Positions 1-11,929 are shown, counted from the first letter of the stretch. The stretch is DNA of 64,000 nt from Calliopum simillimum (GCA_951812925.1 OX638368.1:67790569-67854568), one strand, 5' to 3'. Program-made: numbers and translations. Notes: generated by a model from the sequence alone, not told the origin.

Positions 1-745
1 CAATAAACGGACAAGCCTACCAACCGTACAAAAATCATATTCAAAATGCAACTTTAAGAGTATATTTTACAACAAGCGCAAGCTCTAAGCAAAAACTAGG
101 CGAATTCGGACAAGAGGCACCTCCTATATAAGCAAAAGCTTCAAAACGCTATACTGAAAAGGTTTTTTGAGACAATGCAACTAATCTTCACTCAAACACT
201 AAGAACTACAAATGCAAGCTCTGAGCAAAAGCTAGGTGAACTCGGACAAGAGGGCGTGGTACTTTCCATACAAGCAAAACCTTCAAAACTCTATACTGAA
301 ACGCTCTAAAAATATCCAACTAAATTTGAATCAGACACTAAAAACTATAAATGCAAGCTCTGAGCAAAAACTGGGTGAACTCGGACAAGAGGGCGTAGCA
401 CCTCCCATATAAGCAAAAGCTTCAAATCGCTATACTGAAAACGTTTTTGAGACAATTCAACTAAACTTCACTGAGACACTAAGGACTATAAATGCAAGCT
501 CTGAGCAAAAACTGTGTGAACTCGGACAAGAGGGCGTGGCACCTCCCATATAAGCAAAAGCTTCAAATCGCTATACTGAAAGCATTTTTTGAGACAATTC
601 AACTAAATTTCACTGAGACACTAAGAACTACAAAAGCAAGCTCTGAGCAAAAAGTGGGTGAATTCGGACAGCCACATTTTCAAAATACTGCAGTGTAAGA
701 TATTTAATGTTTAGCCAGGTCAAACGTAGCTCGACCAGTAGCTTA
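1..745 (-). mobile_element. Tandem-repeat element, copy 1 (HINE/DINE-like), truncated by window start
   Basis: About 4.5 tandem units of roughly 140 bp; the conserved word GGGCGTGG (or GGGCGTAG) recurs near 252, 391 and 532. Each unit carries the block reading cacctcccatataagc and ends near ctgagcaaaaactggg. The 3' part (680-745) is the reverse complement of the head seen at 1271, 10632 and 11771 (caaaatactgcagtgtaag, then the taaacat and ggcctgg-like words). So this is the minus-strand orientation of a family with at least five copies here. Short tandem units inside a short element resemble Helentron-associated non-autonomous elements; that class is an inference. No coding capacity is seen. 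Confidence 0.7.
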
Positions 746-1270
746 CTAGTTCATCTTAACGCCATTTATTCTACACCGTAAGGTAAACTTTTTGTGGGAA
801 AAGAGCCCAATATCATTCATTTTTAACAAAACGTCAGCCAATTGATATTATGGCATTACTTTTGCCTCTTTATGGACTTATTCCACTTTCAAAAAGGCCG
901 ATTCAAATCCGCAAATATGGTTGGTACTTTTTTTGGTTAAAAGTTAACTCACTTAAAATTTTAAACAGGAATGCATTGAGTTTATCTTTTACTTGAAAAT
1001 ATAATATATCTTAAGAACCATGAAAGTTTAACAATGCATTTCAGTATACGACTCAGGCCCGTGTTATAGTTTTGCTTTTTAGTCGTGCATTAAATTCAGT
1101 TGGCCCTTGCAATGTAATCACTTTCCAAGCGAATCATCTGCGCTTGGAACAACGCCACAAGCGCACGCTTGACAAATTGCAATTCGTTTCATCACTATAA
1201 TGCACAATTTTTTGAATTAAAACCATTTACTTTCCTGACAAATTATAAGGTTTGTTACATTGATTGAAAT
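746..1270. other. Unassigned AT-rich spacer between two oppositely oriented element copies
   Basis: No credible reading frame or RNA gene was found. The stretch separates a minus-oriented copy (1-745) from a plus-oriented copy (1271-1715) of the same family. Confidence 0.4.
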
Positions 1271-1715
1271 AAAAACTAGTAAGGGTGTTTTACCTTTGGC
1301 CTGGGGAAACATTAAATACCCTACACTGTAGTATTTTGAAAATTTTGCTTATATGGGAGGTGCCACTCCCTCTTGTTCGAATTCGCCTTGTTTTTGCTCA
1401 GAGTTTGCGCTAACCATTCCTAGTATTTATGGGTATTCTGGTTGCATTGTCGTGATAATACTTCTACAGTGACATTTTGAATACATTTTTTGTATGGGCG
1501 GTAGGCGTGTCCGTTGACCGATTTCGATCATTTTCAATAAGTCGAGCTAACTTTAATGACGGAGGCTGTGTACCAAATTTCATTGAATTATCCGGTTTCA
1601 TTTTCCCAAAACATGTATTTCCACGCACAGACACACATCCAGCCTGCCAGCCAGCTAGACAGACAGACAAACATGGCTATATCGACTCAGGATGTGACGC
1701 TGATCAAGAATACAT
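1271..1715 (+). mobile_element. Tandem-repeat element, copy 2 (3' truncated)
   Basis: It begins with the family head aaaaactagtaagggtg, then a ggcctgg word and ATACCCTACAC. One repeat unit follows (cttatatgggaggtgccac) and then the tail block with tgtatgggcggtaggcgtgtcc. Similarity to the copies at 10632, 13377 and 39190 stops after gctgatcaagaata, so the 3' hairpin present in other copies is lost. Open frames in this stretch are by-products of the repeat. Confidence 0.7.
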
Positions 1716-2122
1716 GGGTAGTTGCACTAGTTATGTCATTTTCCTTAGACGCGTTTTGAATAGTTGTTGTGACCGCTTTTCTGGTAATTTTTTTTTTTCT
1801 TTCATAAGCTACAATCAATAAACTAACGGTTTTTCAACATATCGTTGACTTTTAACGATTCTAAAGAATAACAATTTATGTTTTAAAAATATAAATCAGT
1901 TCACACTGAAATTGTGTTATAAAATGAAGTTGGTTTTTTGCTTATATAAAACTAATGAAAGTACCAACGCGCTTTTTAATTGAAATATGATAAATTAATA
2001 TTGATCTAATTAAACAGTCATTTTGCAAAATCTCACCGACAGACACAAACAAGTGTTAACATGTAAATTTGATTACATATGTTTCGGCCATTTCCACAAA
2101 CAGATTTATTCACTAGCTGTTT
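1716..2122. other. Unassigned AT-rich sequence
   Basis: No gene, tandem repeat or terminal inverted repeat recognised. Confidence 0.4.
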
Positions 2123-2600
2123 TACCCGGCGTTGCACGGGTTTTAATAAAAAGCCAGATTGCACTAAAAAGCTAATAACGAAAACTTTTTTTAATTTTTA
2201 AAACAATGTGCCACAACCAGATGTTCCGATATATTTATTTTATCGGTAAAATTCCAAAAGTATCGCAAAATATTAAAATATATATTGAAGAAATCGGTAA
2301 GAGTTCAAGTTTATGGAAAAACGTCCAAAATATCGGTAAATGTCCAAAAGTATCGAAATACACCGAAGAAATCGGTAAAAGCCCAAATGTATCGAAAAAC
2401 ATCTAAAATATCGGCAAAAGTCTAAAAGTATAGAAGAACATCTAAAGTATAGGTAAAAGTCCAAATGTAACGAAAAACATCCAAAATATCGGTAAAAGTC
2501 TAAAAGTTTCGAAAAATATTGAAAAACAATTAAAATATCGGTAAAGGTCCAAAAGTATTGGAAAACATCGAAGAAATAATAATAATAATACTTGATAGTT
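2123..2600 (+). repeat. Minisatellite array (left part) with CCCGGCGTTGCACGGG head
   Basis: After the word acccggcgttgcacgggt (about 2127-2145), a head-like motif I associate with short non-autonomous fly repeats, the sequence from about 2238 is a diverged tandem array. Its roughly 40-bp units read like aaaagtccaaaagtatcg followed by aaaaacatccaaaatatcgg. The array resumes at 3985 beyond a 1.28-kb foldback. Small open frames here (rich in Ile, Lys, Ser) are translations of the repeat. Confidence 0.75.
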
Positions 2601-2690
2601 ATTATTATGAATAAGTGGCATGTTAAAGACTAAGTTCTTCTAAGCGAACGATTCAAATCAATAAATACTATAGTATATATAGTATATATA

Positions 2691-3970
2691 TTAGGGTGGG
2701 CCGATTCGAAAACTGATCTCGGCTACCCCCCTATGTGAAAGTTCATTCAATTCTATGAATATTTGCCCAAGGAACTATACCTCTGCGTTCAACTTTAGTT
2801 CGGCGCATTTTTGATCGAAAATTGTACCTTTCATCAATATTTTTTTTTATTTTCATACTAAATTTTACAAATTTTTATAAAGACAAAAGTAATGTCATTA
2901 TATGATTTGGCTGGTATTCTGTCAGTAATCAATTAAATTGGGTTCTGTTTACATAAAAAGTTTACTTGATAGTGTGGAATTGATGCTATATATTTAAAAA
3001 AGTGATATGGGTCAAATAGCCGATTATTATTGATTATATTTATTCCAAAAAATTATATCGGTCAAATAACCGATTTATCATATTATAAACGATTCATATT
3101 TTTACATGGATTTTTTCAATCGAAACACCAACCCAAGTGTTTTTGGATGCTAGGATGCCGAATCTGACACTCATTTTTTTCCAGGGCAACACCTAGTGGC
3201 AGTTTTAGGAAATAAATTAGCCGCTTTTTTTAATTTTACAGAACAATATACCAAAAATCTATGTAAAAATATGAATCGTTTATAATAAATATATATAATT
3301 TGACCGATATAATTTTTTTGAATAAATATAATTAATAACACGCTATCAAGTAAGCTTTTCGTAAAAACAGAACCCAATTTTATTGATCACTGACAGAATA
3401 CCAGCCAAAACATATTATGATATTACTTTTGTCTCTATAGGAATTTTGAAAACTAAGCATAAAAATAAATATTAAACGTAAGGTAAAATTTTCAATTGAA
3501 AATGCGCCGAACTAAAGTTGAACGTAGAGGTATGGTTTCTTGGGCAAATATTCATTGAATTGAATGAACTTCCAGCATAGGTTGGTGTTTTGTTTGAAAA
3601 AATTCATCCAAAAATATGAATCGTTTATTTTGAAAGTCGGTCATAATAATCGGCTATTTGACCCATATCATTTTTTTAAATATATAGCATCAATTTCAAA
3701 CCATCAAGTGAACTTTTTATGTAAACAGAATACCAGCCAAATCATATAATGACATTACTTTTGTCTTTATAAAAATTTTTAAAATTTAGTATGAAAATAA
3801 AAAAAAAATATTGATGAAAGGTACAATTTTTGATCAAAAATGCGCCGAACTAAAGTTGAACGCAGAGGCATAGTTCCTTGGGCAAATATTCATAGAATTG
3901 AATGAACTTTGACATAGGAGGGGTAGCCGAGGTCGATCAAATTTCCTCCATACAATTTGGCCCACCCTAA
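2691..3970. mobile_element. Foldback element with TTAGGGTGGGCC termini
   Basis: The left end starts TTAGGGTGGGCC and the right end is GGCCCACCCTAA. Roughly 280 bp at each end are near-complementary, including gcgccgaactaaagttgaac near 3842 and its reverse complement near 2800. An inner inverted copy occupies about 3260-3570, so three copies of the arm alternate in orientation. Both flanks are TATATA-rich, consistent with insertion at TA, but the duplication cannot be delimited in that context. There is no coding sequence. It sits within the minisatellite region. Confidence 0.75.
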
Positions 3971-3984
3971 TATATATATATATA

Positions 3985-4880
3985 AAAAAATCAGTATAAG
4001 TCAAAATAAAGCGAAAAAGATCCAATTTATCGAAAAAAGTCCAAAAGTTTCGAAAAACATTGAAACACATCGAAGAAATTGGATAAAGTCCAAGTTTATC
4101 AAAAAACATCCTATATATCGGTAACAGTTCAAATACATATATCGGAAAACATCCAATACATATATCGAAAGAAGTTCAAAAGTTCCGAAAAGTAAATAAA
4201 TAATAAATAAAAAAAAAATTTTCGAAAAATGTACAAAATATCGGTAAAAGTCCAAAAATGTCGAAAAACATCCTACGTATCGGTAAAAGCCCAAAATTAT
4301 TGGAAAACATTGAAGAAATCGGTGAAAGTCCAAATACATATATCGAAAAATATTCAATATATCGAAAAATATTCAATATATCGAAAAGGGTCCAAAAGTT
4401 TCGGAAAATATTGAAACACAACGAAGAAATCGGTAAAGTCCAAGTTTATAGAAAAACATCCAAAATATCGGTTGAAGTCCAAAAATGTCGAAAAACATCC
4501 TATATATCGGTAAAAGTCCGAAAGTTTTGAAAAATATTGAAACACATCGAAGAAATCGGCAAAAGTCTAAGTTTATCGAAAAACATCAAAAATATCGGTA
4601 AAATTACAAAAAAGAAATCGAAAAACATCCTATATATCGGAAAAAGCTCAAAAGTTATGAAAAATATTGAAACACATTAAAAAAAATCGGTAAAAGTCTA
4701 ATAACAAAACATCCAATATATCGAAACAAAATCAAAAGTTTCGAAAAATAGTGAATTATGTACATCGAAGAAATCGGTCAAAGTCCAAGTGTTTCGCGAA
4801 AACATCCAAAATATCGAAAAAAGTCAAAAAGAATTGAAAAATATTGAAAAACATGTGAAACATCGTTAAAAGTCCAAAAA
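3985..4880 (+). repeat. Minisatellite array (right part)
   Basis: This continues the same roughly 40-bp unit seen at 2238-2585: aaaagtccaaaa, tcgaaaaacatcc, tatatatcggtaaa and gaaacacatcgaagaaatcgg alternate with modest divergence over about 900 bp. Reading frames on both strands are repeat by-products (Phe-Arg-Tyr-rich on the minus strand). Confidence 0.75.
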
Positions 4881-5223
4881 TATTGAGTTGGCATCACTGA
4901 CGAAATCACTCTCATTTTTGCTCTCATCAACAACACAACATCAAGAATAAAAAAAACAATAAATGAAAGAGACGGAAAAGACAAGAACAACACATAACTC
5001 ATGGCGCAGCAAGCTTTAGCGACTGAAATGCAAACGATCATTTTTATGCAAGCATTGAATTTTTCTTTCAACAACTTCATACTAAAAAAAAAAAGTTTAT
5101 CTTACAAAAACCAAAAAAATAAGTATACAATCCTGTTCCTTACCACACGTAGAACTTTTTAAAAAAAAAATTATTAAAATCGGTTCGGTATATTTTGCAC
5201 CAAATCGTTACATAGGGTTTTCG

Positions 5224-5703
5224 TAAAGCCGTACATCTCAAGCGAATGCGACGAGTAAGCATCCTATCGAAAGATAATTTCGTTGGTTACATCCATGTGT
5301 AACAACATTTGTGTAGCGAGAAATTGTGTTTGTGTAAGTGAAGAAAAAAAAAATGTGCACATTACCCCCCTCAAAATTTGTGGGGTAATGTCGTGCATTG
5401 TTTTCCGAGTATAGTAAAGGTACCAAAATGTGTGAGAAATGATAGGTAGTGGTTCTATTAGAGGAGATTTAGCATTATCATGTATTTATTCATTATTATA
5501 CAAGTGTGAAGTACATAATATGTTGTGTAGAGTAGAACGGGGCAATGTCGTGCACTCAACTTTGACATGCTCGTAAGGCCGTACATTTCAAGCGAATGCG
5601 ACGAGTAAGCATCCGATCGAAAGATAATTTCGTTGGTTACATCCATGTGTAACAACATTTGTGTAGAGAGAAATTGTGTTTGTGTAAGTGAAGAAAAAAA
5701 ATG
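5224..5703 (+). repeat. Direct repeat pair of about 130 bp
   Basis: The block at about 5224-5352 (word gcgaatgcgacgagtaagc, then tttcgttggttacatccatg) recurs at about 5574-5703 with a few substitutions. The second copy lies inside the TA-flanked MITE at 5530-6084. The first copy is followed by ggggtaatgtcgtgcattg, also a piece of that MITE's end. This suggests two partly overlapping copies of one family. The sequence from 4881 to 5223 shows nothing else recognisable. Confidence 0.6.
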
Positions 5704-6084
5704 TGCACGACATTACCCCAATCGTCGTTTTAAAGGTCAACTTCGATAACTCGGTGAAGCCCAACATTTTTTTCGAAAACCAAATACTTCTTTTCTTTGG
5801 CAGGATATTTCGTTTCAGAAAACACTTACCTGATATATTTTCCCGCAAGGAAAATTATTTTTCTGACCCGATGAAAAAACACTTTTATCGTCCCGAAAGC
5901 GTGCGTTTTGAAAAAAAGGTTACTCTGTCGAGACGAACTGGTGAAAATTGCTAGTATTATATGCATAAGCTCAGTAGGTCAGCAGGTCCCTACCTTACAA
6001 ACAGTTGGTAAATCATTCCATTCTTTGGGCTAAAACAGCCAGTGCACGACATTACCCCCTGCACGACATTACCCCGTTCTACTC
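5530..6084. mobile_element. TA-flanked MITE (Tc1/mariner-type target) with 25-bp TIRs
   Basis: The left end GAGTAGAACGGGGCAATGTC and the right end (reverse complement GAGTAGAACGGGGTAATGTC) match with one mismatch through GTGCA. Each end is flanked by TA (5528-5529 and 6085-6086). The 555-bp element has no transposase. A second internal copy of the end (gcacgacattacccc) lies just inside the right TIR, a tandem terminal duplication. Confidence 0.75.
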
Positions 6085-6089
6085 TATAG

Positions 6090-6830
6090 ATATATCGGTG
6101 ATTCTTATGCCCTATTCTCACTTGCCTGGTTAACCAGCCTAAAATCAGAAAATCTTGATAATCACAGAACCACGTTCACACCTCTTATTTGGATGAGTCA
6201 TCTATCATTTCAATGACACTTTTTCGTGTTTACCAAATCGCGACACTATTTTCAGTTTTTTCAAATATATTTTTATATATTTCGTTATTTTTCCATTTTT
6301 GTTATCCCCTACCGCCCTAAAGTTCAACTATGGTTTTCTGTCCTCTGTTGTTATAGTGGTTTATTGTGGATTAGGATCTCCTGATTACGAACTGATCTTG
6401 ATCTTGAATGGATTCGGACATGCGCTATTGTAGATATAGTGAATAAACAAATTTACAAATCAATAGTTAAGTAGACTTATTCACTAAATCTAAAATAGAG
6501 CTGTAATTTTTCAAGCAATTATGGTCTACAAGGTCTCGAAATTTTTGTAATGAAATATTGATAAAAATAATAAAATTTTAACTTTTGCAATTCTTCGGTC
6601 TCGAAAAATCCTTTGTATTTTATCGTAAGATATCCTTACTTTAAATGCTTATAACTCGGAAAGTAAGGAACCAATTGTTAAAAAGGTATGACTTGTTGAT
6701 AATAAATTTGACTATCCAAATCCGTTTTCAAAAATTAATTTTACTAGTTGTTGTTTTAGTTGTTTTTTTGAGCAAGGATAACTCAGGATTCTGATGTTGT
6801 AGAAAAATTATTGTATTAAAAACATAGTTA
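6090..6830. repeat. Diverged single-arm copy of the 23990-27834 foldback family
   Basis: Phrases such as tagacttattcactaaatc, tttttgtaatgaaat, cttataactcgga and aactcaggattctgatg align in the same order with the arm at about 24680-25060. The part at 6300-6400 (cctaccgccctaaagttc, caactatggttttc) resembles the nested MITE arm at 25087-25361. It is a degraded fossil without coding capacity. Confidence 0.5.
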
Positions 6831-7588
6831 ATAGCCTTAAAGTTAAAACCTGTTTTTGTATATAAGCTGCCCTATAACACGCAAACAGATTTTTTCGCGG
6901 ACGCGTCTGAACATGATAACCTTTGGGTGACGGATAGTGATAAGAACTAACGCATGTGTATCGCAGTCTATTGGCTGATACAGTAGTACCATGCAGTAGT
7001 AGCATAATGTTTTCAAGAAAAATATTTTTTCCGAAACTAGGGGACAGATTTCACTTCGATATTGCGAGTTCAAAAAATTATTTAAGACTACAGATCAGCT
7101 CAGAATATTGTAGCCTTAAGTTTTTTCTAAATGTGTGTAATAACTTGTTTCCTGTTCCATTTCCGTTTTTTGGTCGTTTTTCATCGTTATGTTTTTTAAA
7201 AGTAGGGGTAGGACATGCCACGTTTGTGACATTTGGGGTATATTTGCAAACTTTTTCAGTAGACCAATTATTATTTGGTGGCAAAATCGATCCAGTCTAT
7301 TAGAAAAACATAATTCCTAACTTATAGTGTCGTTTTTTGTAAAAAAAAAAAAAAGCCTATCGTATAGGTGAAATAACCAGAGGACACAAAAAGTAGTCAT
7401 CTGAGAATCACCTATATAAACATATATATAGCCTCACCAGATCAGTTTTTGTTATTTCTTGTCAGAAGCCACACTCGAAACCTTGACTCCGAATTTCTGA
7501 TGAAAGAAAATGCGGTGCTTTACCAAGGATAAATTTCTCTGTACAACAACGCCATATGTATAGATCATATGGCTCACTAGCGCCGTCT
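6831..7588. other. Unassigned sequence upstream of the Transib-like element
   Basis: It contains an A-rich tract near 7340 and several short open frames on both strands. None resembles a known protein or shows a supporting splice structure. Confidence 0.35.
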
Positions 7589-9746
7589 CACAGTGTTTCA
7601 CGTAGAACAAGCTAGCTGGACAAAATTTTTTTTTGATATTTTTGGGTAGTGTAAGCCTTATTACGACATATTATTAACATTTTGATAAACAGGGTGTTCC
7701 AAAATTTCCGGAACGGTCAAGCGATTTTAATGCTGCACGTTAAATAAAAAAAATAAAAAACACGTGTCCAATATTTTTAAGAGGGCAGTGCAACGATACC
7801 AATTTTGACCCTCCACACCTTTCCTCCCACGGTTGACGGAAGAAACTTCAAAATTTTATATGGAAACTCGCAATTTTTATTGCGGATTCTGATTTTATGT
7901 ACAAAAATACTACACTTTTGTCTGCAACATATTTTCTTATTCGGAATAGATCACCATCATAACCAGGAATTGCTCATTGGGGGGGTTTTCATACAGATTA
8001 ATTGTATTTTATTCCAATATTTTCAATTCATATACATATATAGGTAAAAGATATTAAGGAAAAACATCTTAATAAAGAGGGTTTGAAACCGCAAAAATTG
8101 GTATCGTTAAATAGCTCTCTAAAAAAAATTAAACAAAAAACCAAAAAAGAAATAAAACAACAGAATTTTTTTATGTTGGAAAAAGTATAAAAACCAACAT
8201 TTATTGTTTCTTTTTTTGGCAAATGTTCTATTACTACTCAGTTTCATCGTCAATTTCATCCGATGAATCCGATCTGATACAATATAATCTTCCTCAGGTT
8301 CTAGCAAGATATTTGGTCGTGATTGTGGAACTATTGTAGGAGAGATAATCAGTTTTAAGGCTTCTGCACACAATTTATCTCGTTTTTTTTTTTGGTATTT
8401 TTCTTAAGGAGTTTATAAAATGATCAGAAGTTAAGAGTAGCATAGATAATAAATCCTTATTCGTGGCTATGCGCGACCACTTACTTGCGTTTTGTTCACG
8501 GAACCTGCGGCAATCTTTGTTTCGCGCTTTCACGGCAGCAGGCATTTAATATCACAAAATTTGGAATTTTTTAAATACACATTTAACAGATACTATAAAA
8601 TCGTAAAGACAGTAATTTTTTTGACCTTGTCATGCTTAAGCCACTTTTGAAAAAACTCACTTCTTGAGATTGAGTGAAAATGTTCTAAAAAAATTAAATA
8701 GTTGTAATCCAAAGGTCAGGTACAACCAACTTATATCCAAAAATTTGTTTGGATACACAGAGATAAACGATATTTTTTAAGTGTTTTCGAAACTTTCCCT
8801 GAGGGAAGTTATGACAAATGTCTTATTTAAACACAAAATACTAACCAAAACAAAATACTAATTAAAATAAAATAGATGAACTCTAATGTGCAAGTTGAAA
8901 CTAATATATTCATCAATGGAATAGATGTAGCTAACTTATGTCTAAAATCTAGACTAAGTACACGCGGGTACAGGTAATTCCAGCTCCTTTAAAGTTGAAA
9001 AATAATAAAACTACGAGTTATTTTTTTAAGTGTTTTCGAAACATTTGCTGAGGAAAGGAATGACAAAAATTTTCTTCAAACACAAAACGCTAACCTTCAT
9101 TTATAAAATCCATTACTAGAAATGTCATAAAATTACGACCTTTTTAAGACAAAGCAAAAAATTCGAATATAAATTAAAAAAAAATATATATATATATTCA
9201 AAGGTATTCTGAAAAAAATTCAAAATAAAATAGATGAACAGCTGTGCGCAGGTTAAAACTAATATATCCATCAAGGGAATAGAAGCAGCTAACATATATC
9301 TAAAATTTAGACTGGGTACAAGCGGGTACATGCAATTTCGTCTCCTTTAAAGTTGGAAAACGAAAAAAAAAAAAGAATAACTTTTTTATCTGTTTTCGAA
9401 GCTTTCTTACACATTACCCAAAGGAGGAAATGAAAAAACTCTTACTAAAACATAAAATACGTTCTTTTTGTTATAAAATCCATCCCTAAAATTGTCACAA
9501 AATATTGATTTTGCCACAATAAAATGCATTTGGTTTATTGCTTAATGAAAATAATAAATATTTGAAATTGAACTTACACTCATAAGTTGACTTCTGCACT
9601 CAGTTGTTTGTCACCTTCAAATATTTACACAGAAAAAAGTGGGTATATTATGTACGGGGGGTATTGTTGACATTACCTCATTACTAATATTTAGATATCT
9701 GTTATTAAATTTTGTCCACCTAGCTTGTTCTACGTAAAACACTGTG
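7589..9746. mobile_element. Transib-like DNA transposon with RSS-like ends (element T1)
   Basis: The left end starts CACAGTG (7589-7595) and the right end is CACTGTG (9740-9746). The TIRs match over about 27 bp (CACAGTGTTTYACGTAGAAC and onward to AGCTAG). Flanks 7584-7588 and 9747-9751 are both CGTCT, a 5-bp target duplication. From each heptamer there are 24 nt, ending in TGG, then ACAAAATTT, at 7620-7628 and mirrored at 9707-9715. A CACA(A/G)TG heptamer plus 5-bp duplications is the signature of Transib, the superfamily related to RAG1. No RAG1-like transposase is readable in its 2.16 kb, so it is non-autonomous or gutted. Family assignment is inferred from the ends only. Confidence 0.75.
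8119..8545 (-). pseudogene. Broken reading frame inside Transib-like element T1, function unknown
   Basis: An ATG at 8545 opens a basic N-terminus (MPAAVKARNKDCRRF). The frame runs about 55 codons to an 11-A run near 8381-8391 and there shifts out of frame by one. The downstream frame continues with SPTIVPQSRPNILLEPEEDY and then a low-complexity tail. A one-base change in the A run would merge the two, so I read this as one frame disrupted by slippage. I do not recognise the family and it has no visible RAG1-like motif. It may be a captured host fragment or a second element protein. Confidence 0.35.
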
Positions 9747-9751
9747 CGTCT

Positions 9752-10631
9752 GTTGTGAAATAAAATTTTTTTTTTTGTTAAAAATTATCACTTCACTATT
9801 TTTTTGATATAATTTTTTCAACTGACGAAATCAATTTACTTTCTTCACCAATAGTTAGCTAAGGTCTTTAGCTTTCCATTGACACCTAGTTCTGAGTCAA
9901 AAACAAAACAATGCCCACACCCGGTACCCTTCCCCTACTTATTATGAGTATAGTTAAATAAAAACACTGTGTGGTATAAAACAGTGTTAAAGTTAAAAAC
10001 GAAAGGAAAAAAGTGTCTTTTTTGCCCTCCAACGTAAATTTTTATGCATTTGACCATCGTCACCAGCTTCCAGCAAGTACGCCACTTGCAACGATTATCG
10101 CCATCACCACCAATATTGTCATCGGCACCATCATTGGCCAACCACCTCAGAGTGTTTCGCAGAACATCAACGTGTCCATTATCACATTAGCGTGTTTAGC
10201 AGCATATTTGCGAGTCAAGCAGAGCATCTCCGTTGCCAAAGAAAACAGCTATTCGGTATTTCGCATTTCACCTTCGCAATATAATTTGGACCCCTGACCA
10301 AACTGTAAGCGATAGCGGGATATTTGCGAAAAAATATGCAACCAAAAAGTGACGCCATGGATCTAAAATCATTGGTTTTACCAGAACATGTTAAAAACAT
10401 ATTCAAGAAAATTTTAGAATATTGAAATATGTATAAATTATGTGTAGAACAATTTTAAGTTTCCAATTGTTAAAAATGCACCTTCAGTTTAATGTATAAA
10501 ATAAAACTTTCACTTCAGTTTTTGGAAGTATGGAATCTATAAACTCCATAATTCATTAGAAATTGTTGCTATTACCAAAATTTATGTATCCTGAACTGAA
10601 ATAATTTTCTCATTACAAAACGACGTTAAAG
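9752..10631. other. Unassigned sequence; one less AT-rich patch
   Basis: The stretch 10013-10300 is less AT-rich than its surroundings and holds open frames on both strands, the longer being 94 codons on the plus strand. It has no recognisable domain and no convincing splice signals. It could be a diverged exon or chance. Confidence 0.25.
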
Positions 10632-11262
10632 AAAAACTAGTAAGGGTGTTACATTTGGCCTGGCCAAACATTAAATACCCTACACTTTTGCTTATAAAGG
10701 AGGTGCCACGCCCTCTTGTCCGAGTTCGTCTTGTTTTAGATCAGAGCGTGCATTTATAGTCTTCAGTATTAGAGTGAAATTTAGTTGGATTATCCCAAAA
10801 AACTCTTTCAGTATAGCGTTTTGAAGCTTTTGCTTATATGGGAGGTGCCACGCCCTCTTGTCCGATTTCACCCAGTTTTTGTTGAGAGCTTGCGCTAATA
10901 ATTCGTAGTATTTAAGTGTATTTTGGTTGAATTGTTGTGAAAAATACTCCTAAAGTTGCATTTTGAAAATATTTTTTGTATGGGCGGTAGGCGTGTCCGT
11001 TGACCGGTTTCGCTCATTTTCAATCCCACGAGCTAACTTTTACGACAAAGCCAACGCACCAAATTTCATTAAATTATCATGGTTAGTTTTCCCGTAAAAA
11101 ATATTTCCAAGTACAGCCAGTCAGCCAGCCAGACAGACGGACATGGCTATATCGACTAAGGAGGTGATGCTGATCAAGAATATATATACTTTTCTATATC
11201 TGCCACGCCTCCTTCTCTGCGTTACAAACGGAAGGACAAGTGAATTAATTTACCCTGGGTGT
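10632..11262 (+). mobile_element. Tandem-repeat element, copy 3
   Basis: It begins aaaaactagtaagggtgtt, then tttggcctggcc and AAATACCCTACAC. It carries two repeat units (ggaggtgccacgccctcttg near 10700 and 10840) and the conserved tail (tgtatgggcggtaggcgtgtcc, a gccagccagacagacgg run, cacgcctccttctctgcg). The 3' end is degraded compared with the copies ending at 14065 and 39505. Confidence 0.75.
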
Positions 11263-11770
11263 TGTTATTAATGTACATTTATGCTTGAAGGAAATATGTA
11301 ATTGAAAATTTTTTATGTAATTTATGAAATTTGTTTCTCTTAAAATGAATTAACATGCATATGTATTGTAATTATTGTAAGATATTTTTTGTTATGGAAT
11401 TTTTACTGCGTAAGTATCAATATCACTTTCTGATTCCGAAATTTTTATTCGAAAACTAAAATGGTTTAAAATACTTTCATATGAACTTCTTTATAAAATG
11501 TATACAAAAATAGTATAAACGATTTTTGTATATTGATACTATTAAATTTAAACCAAAATTGCGTAAATTGTGGTATTACTTTATTTGTATAAATTTTATA
11601 CGAACACGTATAAACGTTTTGTATACCAAGTTGTAGCATAGATTTTAAACAAAATTTGGTGTGGATTTGTATTAATATCAATTTGGCTTGAATTTTAAAC
11701 TATTTGCTGTGTGGCTTACAAAAATATAACATTTGAGTTCCTTGGGAAATGCATGAACAGTGGATTGGTT
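11263..11770. other. Unassigned AT-rich spacer
   Basis: Contains short imperfect inverted words but no gene or delimited element. Confidence 0.35.
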
Positions 11771-11929
11771 AAAAACTAGTAAGGGTTAACTTTTGGCCTG
11801 GCCAAAAAATAAATACCCTACACTGCAATATTTTTAAAATTTTGCTTGTATGGGAGGTGAACGGCACTTTTTCAAACCAGGGCCAAAAAACCCATTTTTT
11901 AGCACTGTGATTTATACTAAAACCAAAAA

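Noticed and set aside
2206..2464. Lys/Ser-rich and Phe-Arg-Tyr-rich frames
   Set aside because: Translation of the 40-bp minisatellite on both strands.
9964..9970. Further CACTGTG heptamer as a possible Transib end
   Set aside because: No partner heptamer with a matching 5-bp flank and no TIR continuation could be found.
10013..10297. 94-codon plus-strand frame in a less AT-rich patch
   Set aside because: No motif, no splice evidence, and an equally open antisense frame; kept only as an unassigned patch.
11905..11915. CACTGTG near the foldback in copy 4
   Set aside because: No matching CACAGTG end or 5-bp duplication on the other side; judged chance.
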